64,000 bases of DNA from Nymphalis io (taxonomy: Eukaryota > Arthropoda > Insecta > Lepidoptera > Nymphalidae). The stretch is taken from positions 8,754,501-8,818,500 of the forward strand of contig NC_065899.1 in the NCBI RefSeq assembly GCF_905147045.1, written 5' to 3'. Under the pieces are notes generated by a model. That model had not been told where the DNA came from. It searched no databases and was given only the letters and a program-made list of their open reading frames with translations. A program made the position numbers and the translations under genes. This document shows, one piece after another, positions 47,872 through 60,180 of this stretch (position 1 is the stretch's first letter; each line of letters begins with the position of its first letter).

Positions 47872-49700
47872 ATAATAATACCTAATTCATAATACAAAAT
47901 AAGCTCAGCTGAAACAGATACAGATTTACATGACAAATGGGATTCCATTCACATTAACTGTAAATGCCGCGTGGCATTTTAACTAAACAATAGTATGTTA
48001 ATTTCGGGACTGTGAAGTGTTATTGACACAAATTCAATTTTCCATGAATATATGTATGGCCAAATCGGAAATTATAAAGTATACATCTAAATAAAAAAAT
48101 AATTAAAAAGTGTATTGGGATACACTTTCGCTGTAAACTAAAAAAAAAACATTCGAATTTTAAAAACAATAATTAAAAATACAACCTTCATATATGCACG
48201 CGTCACAGAAACAGCCAGCAATAGACTCAGTGCTATATATCTTCTTCTGTTAATAAGGCTTGGTGCTTATCCACCAAGTGGTTTTAGTGTGATATGTAAA
48301 TACATAGGGAGCGCAATATCATTCGAATGCGGCTTATCGCTGGCAGCGATCCTCAGATACGATTGGCTTACTCTGTCTACTGAATTTCAGTTCGATAATT
48401 TTGCTAATAAAAATAGACTTCTCGTAAGAAGCGGCTAATGTTAAGCACTAATTTTCTCAAATAAGCTGACTTAACAGATTTTTTAATTTGGACTAATTTT
48501 TTGTGTTCTTTGATAACTTCGATTGTAAGACGATTTTGCTAAGTATGTTTTAATTTAATATAAAAAAAAATAATTTTTTATTTGGTGTACCAATTCAAAC
48601 TTATTTTGGCGGACGGAAACACATTAAAGGTGGGAAATGATTTATACTTGTTATTTTAAATTTTTACTATAAATGTCATCTATTTAATGGTATCAAAACC
48701 AGCCAGATACAAGCAGTACAACAAAAGAGTTTTTATTGCAACTTTTTGCTTATAAAATACGTATAAAAGTTTTTCCCCGACTTTAAATATACTTTAAAAG
48801 TAATCCCATTAAAATTTTAGTTTAAGTGTAGATGCTGACAATATCACTGACAATATAATCAAATCATTATTTTTAATACTCAATTAATTTGTATAGATTC
48901 ATGATTTAATATTAAAAAATGACTTGTTCATATTTTAAGATATACAAACTTTATTTAAAATTATCCTAATCCGCCGTTTTTGTTGATGAATGAAGTAATT
49001 TTAGCTTAAAACATTTAAAATGCTAGCTGGAATGGGGCAGGTGTAAATATGTATGTTTTAAATTTATAGGTAAAACGTTTCTGCTATGGAAAGGCAATGG
49101 ATTTTTTGTAATTATATTCTCTTCATTATTAGTATCTTAAATAAAATCTTCATATATATTTATGAATGAATTTAATTTTTAATTCAAATAGCTCGTTACT
49201 CTATTTAATTTAATTAGAATGTTTTTGTTTACTTCACGTTATTTAAATCGTTAATTATTGCTGTTGTTTAGCTTTTTTCATGTTTTACAAATTACTGGAA
49301 TATATTGGTTAATTTTTCATTTATACATGAACAGTTGGTTAATAAGGTTTATACTTCTGTTTATTACGATTGAAAATTATATAAATAAATATATCGCAAG
49401 TGCGTCATATTGTACGATAACCAAGCTTGCCTTTTTTTTAGTCCCAACTACGATGTCACAAGCAATTTAACGTTGGAAACGCACATGTACGTTATTCGTT
49501 GACTCTTTTATATTCCAGTTAAGCTGGCTTTATCAAAGTGTATCGAACAAATCGAAATATTCTTTTTTTGGAACCAATTCTTATGACCAATTCTTATGAC
49601 CAATCCATGTGACGGATTATATGGATCGGCCATCATATGGGTTCGATCCATATAATTCATTTTTCTTTTATTTTAATTGTTAAGAGTTTTTTTTAACTTA
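47872..49700. other. AT-rich noncoding stretch with a decayed SINE trace
   Basis: No gene supportable. 48240-48400 is GC-richer, and 'ataaggcttggtgcttatcc' there resembles the SINE A tail region, degraded. The composite tandem and inverted repeat at 49573-49656 is listed separately. Confidence 0.4.
49573..49656. repeat. Short tandem repeat plus 13-bp inverted repeat
   Basis: 'ccaattcttatga' occurs twice in tandem (49574 onward). Just downstream, 49616-49628 (attatatggatcg) and 49644-49656 are exact reverse complements with a 15-nt loop. Confidence 0.85.
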
Positions 49701-49702
49701 AC

Positions 49703-49800
49703 GTGAGCTGAGTTGGAAAAGTGGTTAGAATACGAGAATCATAACCGAAGATTGTGGGTTGAAACCCAGACAAGCACTACTGAATTTTCATCGGAAAATT
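49703..49800 (+). repeat. SINE family A, tRNA-head fragment
   Basis: 'gagctgagttggaaaagtgg' (A-box region) and 'tgtgggttgaaacccagaca' (B-box region) followed by 'agcactactgaattttcatc'. Only the 5' third of the SINE remains. Confidence 0.7.
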
Positions 49801-50529
49801 ACCATTTCTCTGTCTGTTTTGACATCTATCATTCAAAGTGGCAAATAGTGCTATACAGTATATTATATAATATTTCTTGCACCATTCAAGCAACTATCTT
49901 GAATATTGATATATTACTCATGGTACAATAATTCATAAAAGTTCATTAAATCAATAAACAATAACTTTATTTTCTTCAAATTCGTCTTTTTTCTTTTGCG
50001 TATGATTTCTCCTTCTCTCCGCGTATGTATTGGACGCGTATGTAGGTGACGCAGCCGGACGGTAGGTATAAATTCTTACAACGATTTATATAAAATTAAG
50101 TACATAGTGTTTATTTCATAGGTTTTTTAATTTATAGGTAACTTCAAAATTTTTAGTAATCATGATTTTATAATGTGTAGGCAATATAAATTATTTACAA
50201 AGTGATTAATTAAAAAAACCTAATTTGTTTTGCTAGATCAAACGCCATCAAAACCATTTGTGTTATTTAGGCTCTTAATAAAAAAAAACACCATGCTTTC
50301 CGGTTTGAAACAAAGTCGCAGTGGACAATGAATCAAACTGCATTCACTTGCTAACCTAATTACTATAGTAGAACTCAAACAAAACCTCTTTTTAACGAAT
50401 ATTTCTATTTGCATCGGTAAATATTCTTGTTACTCGCAAACTTTAAACACAATATTTTTACTATGGAGGAAAGAGGCAGTTTCTGAATATTGTATTATAT
50501 GTAAATATCCCATTGCTTAGTTAAGGCCT

Positions 50530-52850
50530 ACTCTAACCTTTTAGGAGAGGTTACTCCACCACACTGCTCAGATTGGTCCACCGCCGAGCATGAGACGAAC
50601 GATAAACATGAAATTATATTATCTGTGCAGTATATTAATGTCGGTAATGTTAACCATCTAAATAACTAATATTAACATTCCTTTTCATATATTAAGAATT
50701 TAGTTATACTAATTATATGACTTGTAACATATGCACATACATGAGTGAGACCACTTTTAATGTATTATTAATTATAATTATTGGTAATTTAATTAAGGAT
50801 AATGTTATTACTCATTACAGCGGTAATGAATGTTGTCCGATCTTAAGTAGGAAGTTGATAGTCGAGATTAAATTGAAGCAAGATCAGGTCACAAACATGC
50901 TACCAATAAATAAAACATTCCCAACGTTATTCGTTTTATTCGTAACATGACCGTTTGTGTTTTAATACCTGTAATATCGTCTTTAGTGTCTCACAATGTG
51001 TTTGTTTTACGACCTTAAGAAACATAATAAAGTTTTATAATAAAACTGAAATAAAATTTAAACTTTAAAATAATGTACATTTATCAGAATTTATATTATA
51101 TTTTAAGCTTGTAAAAACTATAAAAGCGGTTAGCTTGAATTCAAATCACGTCAATCTAAAATTCAAAATAGTATAAAGAAAGAGACATTAAACATAGCCG
51201 ACTGTAATTTATAAATAACTAAGAGTGCCCCGCGGCATAATCAGCACTTAATATATAATGTATATACTAGCTTGTATAAGTCAGTGAAGCTTCAAGCTGG
51301 CATATTTTTTTAGACATCTTCTACAATTATCGTCATATTTCAATCAATTTACGCAATTTTTTAATGAATTATACACCTAAACCTTCACCACGAATCACTC
51401 CGCCATTGGTGAAAATTATATGAAAATCTGTTCGATAGTTTTTTTTTTTAATTTATCGCGTTCAGACACACACAGGGGACTTTGCTTTATAATATGCAGT
51501 AATGTAAGGATAAATATTGGTCGATTTTTGTGGCTACTTATACATTCACTTTGTATTACGCTCGTGAAATGTTCAAAACTGACTTACCAGTAATACGAAA
51601 TTTTAATACGTATCTCCTTTTATTGTCATAATAATTATAGTCAATTTCGCATATAATTTTCATTCATTCCACTATCATGATCTATGGTTAGTTTCTAGTT
51701 TGTTCTTAAAGAATCGCTACGATCTTTATCTAAACTAGAAGTTAATGCAATGGAACTATAATATAAATATAGATATACTTAAATATTGAATGTTCCCAAT
51801 TAATGCAAAATCAATTGTTTGTTTTATTCCGGACTCTAAATGCATTATTCGGCGAAATCAAAGAACGTGAAATTGATGCATTATGACCGCTTGCTTGTGT
51901 TACATTGCAACAATTACGATTTTCTGGTCGTTAGGAAAATTTAGCTTTGACTTGTTGACGTTAACGTTACAATACGTCATCATCTGATTTCGTATTTATT
52001 CACATGTTATAAATGGGTCTTGCTATTATAAGAAACCTAGAAAAATTAACTTAATATATTAAATACCATGAGTGTGTAAAAATACCTCAGTAAAACCATT
52101 CTTTACATTTACTTTTAATATTTTATTCTCTTTCACACGCAACTTGTAATATAATTTAATAATAATGAATATTTTATAATTCTATTACAATTTTCATTGG
52201 AACTCGTGCAATCACACTGACAACCAGTCCATTTTTCCGAGTGTTGTTTTTTTTATATCGCGTAGCTTTTTTTTCGCTCAATAATTTCCAACCAGTGTTA
52301 ATTTAGTTAAAAATATTACCCTTATTTTCTAAAAATTTCAAAAAAATATTAAAAATCAATAAAACCTTACACTCGACCATCCTGATAACGTGTATGACCC
52401 CATACACGTCTCAGTCGAGAACCTTACAAGTTCTTAGCTTTAATATAAGATTAATGTTCTAAGAAAACATCAATAAGTAAAAACACTTTGATAGGTATTC
52501 ATTATAGCTTCAAAGAAATAGGCCGTAGAAATTGCTTTGTGCGTAAGTATACCGATTTCAAAAATTAATTATCTTTAGATAATTAATTATAATTATATTA
52601 TTTTAAAATATAATTTAAGCATACATTATACTTTAAGGTTTTGGTTTTAATTTCGTGCATACACGTCTGGGGCTTACGAGATGAACTCACGTTACTTCGT
52701 TATTCGATTTGATAATTTAAAATTAATATTGAGCATGTAAACATTTTGAAGAAATAAGCGTGACTTGGAATAAATTCTTAGCCATGTAAGATTATATTCG
52801 CTAATCTGAATGGCAAACTATATTTACATGTCTTTGCTTAATAAGGGAAT
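50530..52850. other. Noncoding stretch with repeat fragments
   Basis: A SINE A scrap lies at 50545-50615 ('ctccaccacactgctcagat', 'gagcatgagacga'). Otherwise AT-rich DNA without a supportable gene; the family D-like tail at 51371-51495 is listed separately. Confidence 0.45.
51371..51495 (+). repeat. Family D-like repeat tail
   Basis: 'gtgaaaattatatgaaaatc', 'tgttcgatag', 'ttatcgcgttcagacacaca' and 'ggggactttgctttataata' form the order seen at the 3' end of a common lepidopteran repeat. Truncated, no coding content. Confidence 0.6.
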
Positions 52851-52851
52851 C

Positions 52852-52990
52852 CTGTCCGGCCTATTGAGCTGGATACACCCACTCATATATTATTCTATGA
52901 TTATATACTCTGTGATTATGTTTACTGGTTTGAACCAGTGCGACTTCAAACACAACGGATACAACAGTGTAAAATGATAATAAAATTTAG
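52852..52990 (+). repeat. Family B 5' fragment, degenerate
   Basis: 'tccggcctattgagctggat' and 'acacccactcatatattatt' parallel the 5' part of the copy at 47560-47640. Strongly diverged. Confidence 0.4.
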
Positions 52991-53059
52991 ATTTTTACTG
53001 ACAATAATTAATAACTTTTATTATAATTGTTTCATGCGTTGACATATGCATCTTTTATT

Positions 53060-53332
53060 AATTTTTTTTTATAGAATAGGAAGGCGGACGAGCATATGGG
53101 CCACGTGATGGTAAGTGGTCACCAAACGCCCTTAGACATTGGCGTTGTAAGAAATGTCAACCATCGCTTACATAGCCAATGCGCCACCAACCTTGGGAAC
53201 TAAGATATTATGTCCCTTGTGCCTGTAATTACACTGGCTCACTCACCTTTCAAACCGGAACACAATAATAACAAGTACTGCTGTTTTGCGATAGATTATC
53301 TGATGAGTAGGTAGATGCCTACTCATCAGATA
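53060..53332 (-). repeat. Retroposon family B, near full length
   Basis: The T run and 'tatagaataggaaggcggac' at the left are the complement of the A-tailed 3' end; the element continues through 'gccaccaaccttgggaacta' to 'ctgctgttttgcgatagatt'. It lies 130 bp left of the RTE-clade LINE and is inverted relative to 47551. Confidence 0.8.
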
Positions 53333-53653
53333 CTCATAAAATACTCTTTTTCTTCTCGTGCTCGAAAGAATATCTTTAAATGATAGGCGTGTGATTTAAA
53401 CTTCTCTTTTGACGCTTTATTATATATATCTTATTTTTGGTAGGTAAAATACATTTTTTTTAATTGCCGTGGAGTACCGGCTTAGAATAGTACTCCCCCA
53501 ATCTCATCCCGTGAGTGTCGTAAGAGGCGACTGAGGGACGGGGAAAAGGGGGGATGGGCAGCAGCGTCCCCCCTCCCATAAACATCTTACCCCCCTACTG
53601 CGCTCGCCAACACGCCTGCCCAGCGCGGCGAGTATGGGCAAACCCCTCCCTTA

Positions 53654-54466
53654 ATGGCAGATGCGCCCAAAAAAAGGCCCCCAGTTACCGGCAAGCCCGA
53701 TAGGCCCGAACAATGTAGCGGTCGCGGTATCGGCAGGGCAGGGGGTGCTAAGAATCACCGGTTCACGGCAGGCTACCGTATAAAACGACTGCACATGGCA
53801 ACGTATAATGGACGCTCGATGAGGCTGGACCATCACCTCGCCGAATTAGAAGTAGAGTTAAGTCATATAAACTGGCATATACTGGGGTTATCTGAAGTCC
53901 GAAGACAGGGGGAGGACACGATAACTCTAGAGTCCGGTAACTTACTCTACTTCCGCGAAGGTGATAACCTCTCCCAGGGTGGTGTCGGTTTTTTAGTCGA
54001 AAAGGATCTCATTAGCAGCATTGTGGAAATGAGTAGTGTGTCGAACCGGGTAGCGTACCTTGTCCTAAAACTTTCCGACAGGTACTCCCTGAAGGTCGTA
54101 CAGGTATATGCGTCAACTTCGACATACTCTGATGATGTGGTCGAAGCGATGTACGAGGACATCGCAAAGGCCCTCAACGACACCTCGAGGGCCCACTACA
54201 ATGTTGTTATGGGAGACTCTAATGCTAAAGTGGGAGTACAAGATAGCGGTGAATCGAAAGTCGGACCTTACGGCTTGGGCTGCAGAAATCACAGGGGGCA
54301 AATGCTGGTAAACTTTCTCGAAGCGCAGGGGCTTTTTTTGATGAATTCTTTCTTTCAAAAGAAGCCTAAAAGGAGGTGGACCTGGCGAAGCCCCGATAAC
54401 GTGACAAGGAACGACGCGAACGAATCTCCGACGCTCCAATACCCGTGCCATCAAGGCTGCGATTGA
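53654..54466 (+). pseudogene. RTE endonuclease domain, truncated
   Basis: ATG at 53654 opens 270 codons. After a basic N-terminal segment comes the APE-type endonuclease: HMATYNGRSMR (the Asn of the first motif), LSEVRRQGED (catalytic Glu), GGVGFLVEKDL, and VVMGDSNAKVG (the GDxN motif), then RRWTWRSPDNVTRN. Directly after this the family's 'eiDyi' and SDHR-type motifs are missing. The sequence jumps to what is normally the linker before the reverse transcriptase, and the frame changes, ending in TGA at 54464. The missing piece is several hundred bases by comparison with the usual RTE layout. Without the SDH histidine the nuclease should be inactive. Confidence 0.85.
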
Positions 54467-54485
54467 GCAAAATCGGGGATCGAAA

Positions 54486-56192
54486 GTGTTCGCTCGCAAG
54501 TTTGGGAGGCCGCGTCTGACAAAACTTAAAACTGAAAATGGTGGGGTCGTTACCTCTAGGCCTGAGATTGTCGGAGATATAGAGAGGTTTTATGGGCAGT
54601 TGTTCTCTTCAAGATCGGATAAACCCGTGGGAATCAGTATTGATGACCAGCGCGCCCCTCTTATGCGCCATTACTCCGAGGAGCTCCCGGTCGTTGACCA
54701 AGGAGATATTAGGGCGGCTCTAGAACAGCTTAAAAACAACAAAGCTCCGGGAGATGACGGAATCACAACAGAGTTGCTTAAGGCAGGCGGGACTCCGGTC
54801 CTGAAAGAGCTAGCAAGCCTCTTTAATTCCGTCATCCAACATGGCAAGACCCCGGAAACGTGGAGCGGGAGTGAGGTGGTACTGTTTTTCAAGAAAGGTG
54901 ATAAAACCCTCTTGAAAAACTACAGACCAATCTCCCTCCTGAGTCACGTGTATAAGCTGTTCTCAAGAGTGGTCACGAACCGTCTCGCCAGACGACTTGA
55001 CGAGTTCCAGCCCCCAGAGCAAGCCGGCTTTCGATCAGGCTACAGCACCGTGGACCACATCCATACTGTTCGGCAGATTGTGCAGAAGACCGAAGAGTAC
55101 AATCAGCCGCTGTGTATGGCATTTGTGGACTACGAGAAAGCCTTCGACTCCATCGAAACCTGGGCAGTGCTCGACTCATTGCAGAGATGTCATATCGATT
55201 GGAGATATATCGAGGTACTGAGATGTCTTTACAACGCCGCTACAATGACTGTCCACATCCAGGACTGTAAGACGAAGGCGATCCAACTGCGCAGAGGGGT
55301 GAGACAGGGGGATGTAATATCCCCGAAACTGTTCACCAACGCGTTGGAAGACGTTTTCAAAACGCTGGATTGGACTAGGTATGGAGTCAATGTAAACGGC
55401 GAGTACATCTCACACCTTCGATTTGCCGACGATATCGTCATCATAGCAGAGTCGCTGGAACAACTCACCGAAATGCTGCGTAGCCTAGGCGAGTCTTCCC
55501 GGTGTGTCGGTCTCGGTATAAACTTGGACAAGACCAAGGTCATGTTCAATAGGCATGTCGTGCCGAGACCGATATACGTCGAGGGGAAACCTCTCGAAGT
55601 TATTAGTGAATATACCTACCTAGGACAGATAATACAAGTCGGTAGGAACAACTTCGAGAAGGAAGCCGATCGAAGAATTTGCTTGGGTTGGGCAGCATTT
55701 GGCAACCTTCGTCAAGTCCTCAAGTCGTCTATACCACAATGTTTGAAGACGAAAGTCTTCAACCAATGCGTCTTACCTGCCATGACATACGGTGCCGAAA
55801 CGTGGACACTAACTGCGGGACTAGTCCACAAATTCAAAGTCGCTCAGCGTGCTATGGAGCGAGCTATGCTCGGAGTATCTTTGAAGGATAAGATCAGAAA
55901 TGAGATTATCCGGAAAAGAACCGGAGTCACCGACATAGCTTGCAAAATTAGCAGGCTGAAGTGGCAGTGGGCTGGTCACGTATGTCGTAGGACCGATGGC
56001 CGTTGGAGCAGACGAGTCCTAGAGTAGAGAGCGCGAATCGGCAAGCGCAGCGTAGGGCGCCTTCCAGCCAAGTGGACCGACGACCTTAAGAAGGTGGCGG
56101 GCACCAACTGGATGCGGAAGGCGGAGGACAGGGAGCTTTGGCGCACCTTGGGAGAGGCCTGTGTTCAGCAGTTGATAACGATTGGCTGTTGA
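54486..56192 (+). pseudogene. RTE reverse transcriptase with late in-frame stop
   Basis: The frame continues from linker codons just upstream (NTRAIKAAIEQNRGSKVFAR around 54436-54495). Reverse-transcriptase blocks are in order and look intact: NNKAPGDDGITTELLK, YRPISLLSHVYKLFSRVV, QAGFRSGYSTVDHI, motif A FVDYEKAFDSIE, RRGVRQGDVISPKLF, and motif C RFADDIVIIAES. The C-terminal region follows: YGAETWTLTAGL and WQWAGHVCRRTDGRW. A TAG at 56025-56027 replaces what is normally a Trp codon. The frame then remains open for 54 more codons (KWTDDLKKVAGTNWMRKAED) to TGA at 56190-56192. The upstream frame break and this stop make a full-length product unlikely, although the polymerase core itself is undamaged. 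Confidence 0.9.
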
Positions 56193-56229
56193 TTGATTGA
56201 TTTGATTGAAAATACATTTTTAAATAAAT

Positions 56230-56955
56230 ATAAAATAATAATAACAGTATACTTCTTGCCACATATATTAATAAAATGTAATAATCTCGAACCAAGGCGG
56301 ATATAATACATTACTCGTTTGTAATGGAACCATGGAATAATACATCATAAATATATATTGTAATAAATTCATTAATTAACTAACATTACGTCCCGTACAA
56401 TATTTAACCCTTTTTTTAATTTATTCAACGTATTTGTATATTGATATTCAGGTAAGCAAACACGTGTAGACATATAAAATTAAATACAATCCAAATTTAT
56501 AAATATATTGATTACGAAAAACAACTTTACATTACAATACATAATTATACCATAACTAGTTTTTACTTCGTCGTATTTGATAATGACTATTTGCAAGATA
56601 CACAAACACATTGCGGATCAACGTTTGATTTTATCCGCATTCTATAAATAAAGAATTTCCGTGACTAACTTCAGGGTTAAGGACCTCACTAGGCTTACTC
56701 ATAAATCCGGTAAAAAGAAAGGTAAGTCCACCTAGATGTACGTAAAAGGTCACATTCTATAACATTTATCATGTCTTTTTTCTCTATATTGTAAGTATTA
56801 ACTCGACAGTAATATAAAACACAATAAAGACTCCACTGGTAACATTGAAAAAAAGTATTGCGCAATATGGCAACACATTTTCAATGTCAATTAGTCATGA
56901 CTTATACGTAACATTTTACAAATATTCTATTTATATGATGAAAGAGTAAAATGAT
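56230..56955. other. AT-rich noncoding stretch
   Basis: No feature seen between the RTE element and the SINE at 56960. Confidence 0.5.
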
Positions 56956-56959
56956 GACA

Positions 56960-57226
56960 TCAAATAATAAATAATAATATCCTGGGACATTATTCACACA
57001 CGGCCATCTGATCCCAAATTAAGCAGAGCTTGTACTATGGAAACCAGGCAACTGATATACTACATATACTACTTTTCTTTTGTAAATACATAGTTCTATA
57101 GATTATTACACCCAGGTTCAGAACAAACGGACAGAAATGTCTGTCCTGGGTGGGAATCGAACCGACAACTGTCGGCGTGAAAGGCAAGTATCTACCAACC
57201 ACACCACCACCACCACACCGGCTCAC
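56960..57226 (-). repeat. tRNA-derived SINE with (ATT)n tail
   Basis: The minus-strand head includes a perfect RNA polymerase III B box, ggttcgattccc (57148-57161 area), preceded by an A-box-like 'ggttggtagatacttgcc'. The body ends 'gggatcagatggccgtgtgt' and 'gaatatgtccc'-type sequence, then a tail of AT-rich triplets (attattatttattattt). It is a third SINE family, distinct from A and C. Confidence 0.75.
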
Positions 57227-57445
57227 AAATATATGTATATCCACTTCACGCTTTAATAGCAGTATATGGGCCGTTTAGCAGTTTCAATCCTGGACCCTTG
57301 AACTTTAAACCCATTTATTTAAACAATGATTTATATTATTAACACACAATAGTATAATGCGTCTAAAAATTTCTATGATTTTAATAATATATTTTATAAT
57401 ATAAAAATAAAAGTTAGATTTTTGCGTTATACAATCTGTTTATTT

Positions 57446-57720
57446 AGGACTAGCTGTGCTTGCGGTTTCACCAAAGTGTAACTTAAAGAAATCACTAAGA
57501 GCAGACTTATAGTGTTTTATTTTTATGTTATTATATACTATCTTTTTACTTCTTACTTTTACTTTTGATTTTACTATTTACTTATAGTATTTTAGTTATT
57601 ATGTACAACATTGTTAGCTTTATTTTCGTAGAATATTAGTAATTATTGGTTTTCGCCGCACCCGGATCTAGATAGGGCAACATACAATTGTCCATGAGAA
57701 AATTATTTATTCCCTTAAAG
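57446..57720 (-). mobile_element. Helitron-type helicase trace within family D repeat
   Basis: On the minus strand 57703-57647 reads FSHGQLYVALSRSGCGENQ, matching the 'FsHGQLYVAlSRv' motif VI region at the C terminus of the Pif1-like helicase of Helitrons. The plus strand at 57446 starts 'gactagctgtgcttgcggtt', the family D module seen at 7510 and 11040. Only about 20 codons survive. This links the scattered 'actagctg' repeats to Helitron-derived sequence, although co-location by chance is possible. Confidence 0.5.
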
Positions 57721-60040
57721 CTATTTATTTATTTAAAAAAAATATTGACCACCACAATATGTAGTTGGAACAAAAGGCGGACTTAATGCCTGAAGGCATT
57801 CTGTCAGTGAACCTTTAGGCTAAGTAGAAATCCGTGAAGGCGGTAAGTAGCTAATCCGATATACTGGAAAAAACAATGAGAAAAAAATATATGCGGCGAC
57901 GAAACGAAATAGCCGCCTATATAAACTGTAAATTACAAAGTTATTTACAAACCGAATACAAATACTTAAGTATAAGTATTTTCAAACAAACTACTCAACT
58001 AGCTGTTGAAATATGTCAAAAGTATAAAAAGTGGTAAAATTGTAACAGGCCGATGTACATATCTATACATTAAAGATATTAAAAAAACTAATATAGGGGT
58101 CTTTATTAAATCAACAAACGACAAAACAACAAATTTTAGAATTTTTGTCTGTCTGTCTTTTATACCCGCATAATGCAAAAACTATTGTACGGAATTGAAT
58201 GCATTTTGTGATGTGTACCGATGTATTGCTAGAGGTCTAGCTTAAATTACAGGTTCCATTTTACTACAGGAAAATATCTTATTCCGATTGATTTTAATTT
58301 AATATTATCCGGATCTCACGTTATTTAATGAACTTAATGTTAAATTAACAGATTTTATCTAGCGGCGCACTTACATGAACAGATAAGTTAGTAGTTGTGT
58401 ATAGTTGTTACTAAAAACATCATAGATGGCGTTTATATTTTAAAGGTTTGTCTAAATCGATCTTAACCGATTATAACTACTCTCATACAATAACAACAAA
58501 ACAATATTTAGCCCTGTTTCATCGAAACCAGAAGTCGAAAAAAAATGTAGCCATAGAATCGAACAGAATAGAATAGAAAAGAAGGACAAACAAAGTTAAA
58601 CAGTAATTATAAATAAGATCAAAGCGAATCTATTGCTAAAAATATAATTATTTATTTACACTAATATTTTAAAGAGGTCAAAATTGATTTTTTTATGTTT
58701 GTTTGTAATGGGTAAACTCAAAAACTACGCCCCCGATAATAGTTTTACTAATATATCTTCCATGTACAGACAAAGATCAGTTACATTCGTATTATATGTG
58801 TAGACATCCGCTAACGATTAACGACAAATATGGCAAACTATAACTATAAGGGACAAATATGTAAAAACAAAATGAAAGCTGAAGAATTCGAGAAGTACTG
58901 CTGTTTTTTAATAAAGATATTGAGATATTAACTAACGTAACATTATTAATTTAAAATTGACACCTTTTACAATATTATTGGCTTGTCAATTTATTCTTTG
59001 ACATTTAAGAATTAAATTAAATTTTTCGACACCTAGTACAAAAGAAATAATAAAACAATTTTTCATCCATTATTTATTTTATAAAAGTAGCGGCTTAGCT
59101 TTTTTTATGGTATGTTGAATTAGTAATGAGTTGTTAAATAGTGTTATCTATTTTTGATTAACTATTTATTAAGCTATTGTTACAAGATTTTTATGTGTGG
59201 ATCAAACTTTGCAAATCAATTTTAAGCTGTGTCTCAACGGATAAAACTGTAATTTTGCAAATGTTTTTCATATGCAATACAGTACTATCCACTTTAAGAT
59301 TATAACTAGTATTAAATTTTATTAATTTAATTACATGGATTAAAAAAAAAAGATTTTTTAAGAATACAGATTTTTTAAAAATATATTTTTAACTTGATAG
59401 CTAAATAAGGCTGAATAGGAATCTTTTTTTAAACAAAATGTCAATTATTAAGTGTATATTCTTAAATAAATTTATAAAGACATGAAGTACTTAATCATAC
59501 GGTTTTTGCATCACCTCCAGACCTTACTAACGAGAAATAAACAACATCTAGTCACATTATTATGAAACCCTTAGGCGATAAAAAGTCTTCGTAATACAAC
59601 CCCAATTTACTTCTCAGACGTGATTTACGTTTGAGAGAAATGAAGGGCGTAATACGTAGATTACTAGATCCATATTTTTATTATTAATATAATGATGGCA
59701 ATTTATGTAATAAGATTATTATTTCTTAGTTCGAATCGAAGCATGTTTTTTGTTCTGTTATTAAGTATTGCAATTTTTCACGTCAAAGTAATTGAATAGT
59801 TGTATTTTTCGGTTAACTTATTTATATAAATTGACTGAATTATTTATATGAATAAATTAAAGATAATAAAAATGAAATGCGTATATGTATATATATAAGT
59901 GTATATTTTGAAACAGGAGACAAACATACAAACACGCAAAAGTGTATTTTAAAATTTTAAACATTTTTAAAAATGTTGTTATTTCTTGTATTGTCACAAA
60001 TTCCATACTTATATTACAAAACCGAAAGAGAGTTTATTTG
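57721..60040. other. AT-rich noncoding stretch with old repeat traces
   Basis: Possible family D remnants are at 58140-58250 ('gaatttttgtctgtctgtct') and 58725-58760. No gene supportable. Confidence 0.45.
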
Positions 60041-60044
60041 CTTG

Positions 60045-60180
60045 AAGCGTATACTTGTTACGCTTTAACGTCTTAACTACTCAAGCGTTAACAATGAAAT
60101 TTTGCACACAAGGGTACAGAATATAGAGTACTTAACACCTACCCTCCTCCTTACAGTCGGTCCAAGCTGTGGGCGGAAAC
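60045..60180 (+). repeat. Family D-like repeat fragment
   Basis: 'aacgtcttaactactcaagc' and 'aatgaaattttgcacacaag' are standard blocks of a common lepidopteran repeat, followed by 'gctgtgggcggaaactgc'. Truncated. Confidence 0.5.

Larger units (their letters stand above)
53459..56208 (+). mobile_element. RTE-clade LINE, nearly full length, 13-bp TSD
   Basis: The 5' UTR begins 'taattgccgtggagtaccgg' and carries the family's 'gtgagtgtcgtaagaggcga' block. The single ORF region is broken into an endonuclease part and a reverse-transcriptase part (below). The 3' end carries TTGA repeats (56189-56208), a typical RTE tail instead of poly(A). The target-site duplication aaaatacattttt is exact at 53446-53458 and 56209-56221, so the whole 2.75-kb unit inserted as one event or was deleted internally afterwards. 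GC content is far above the surroundings, and few disabling changes suggest a fairly young insertion. Confidence 0.92.

Noticed and set aside
54113..54499. Minus-strand frame of 128 codons within the RTE element
   Set aside because: Antisense to the endonuclease domain; no independent motif.
57130..57226. Possible tRNA gene on the minus strand, with perfect B box
   Set aside because: It has a long GT-rich leader and a SINE body and tail; no complete acceptor stem.
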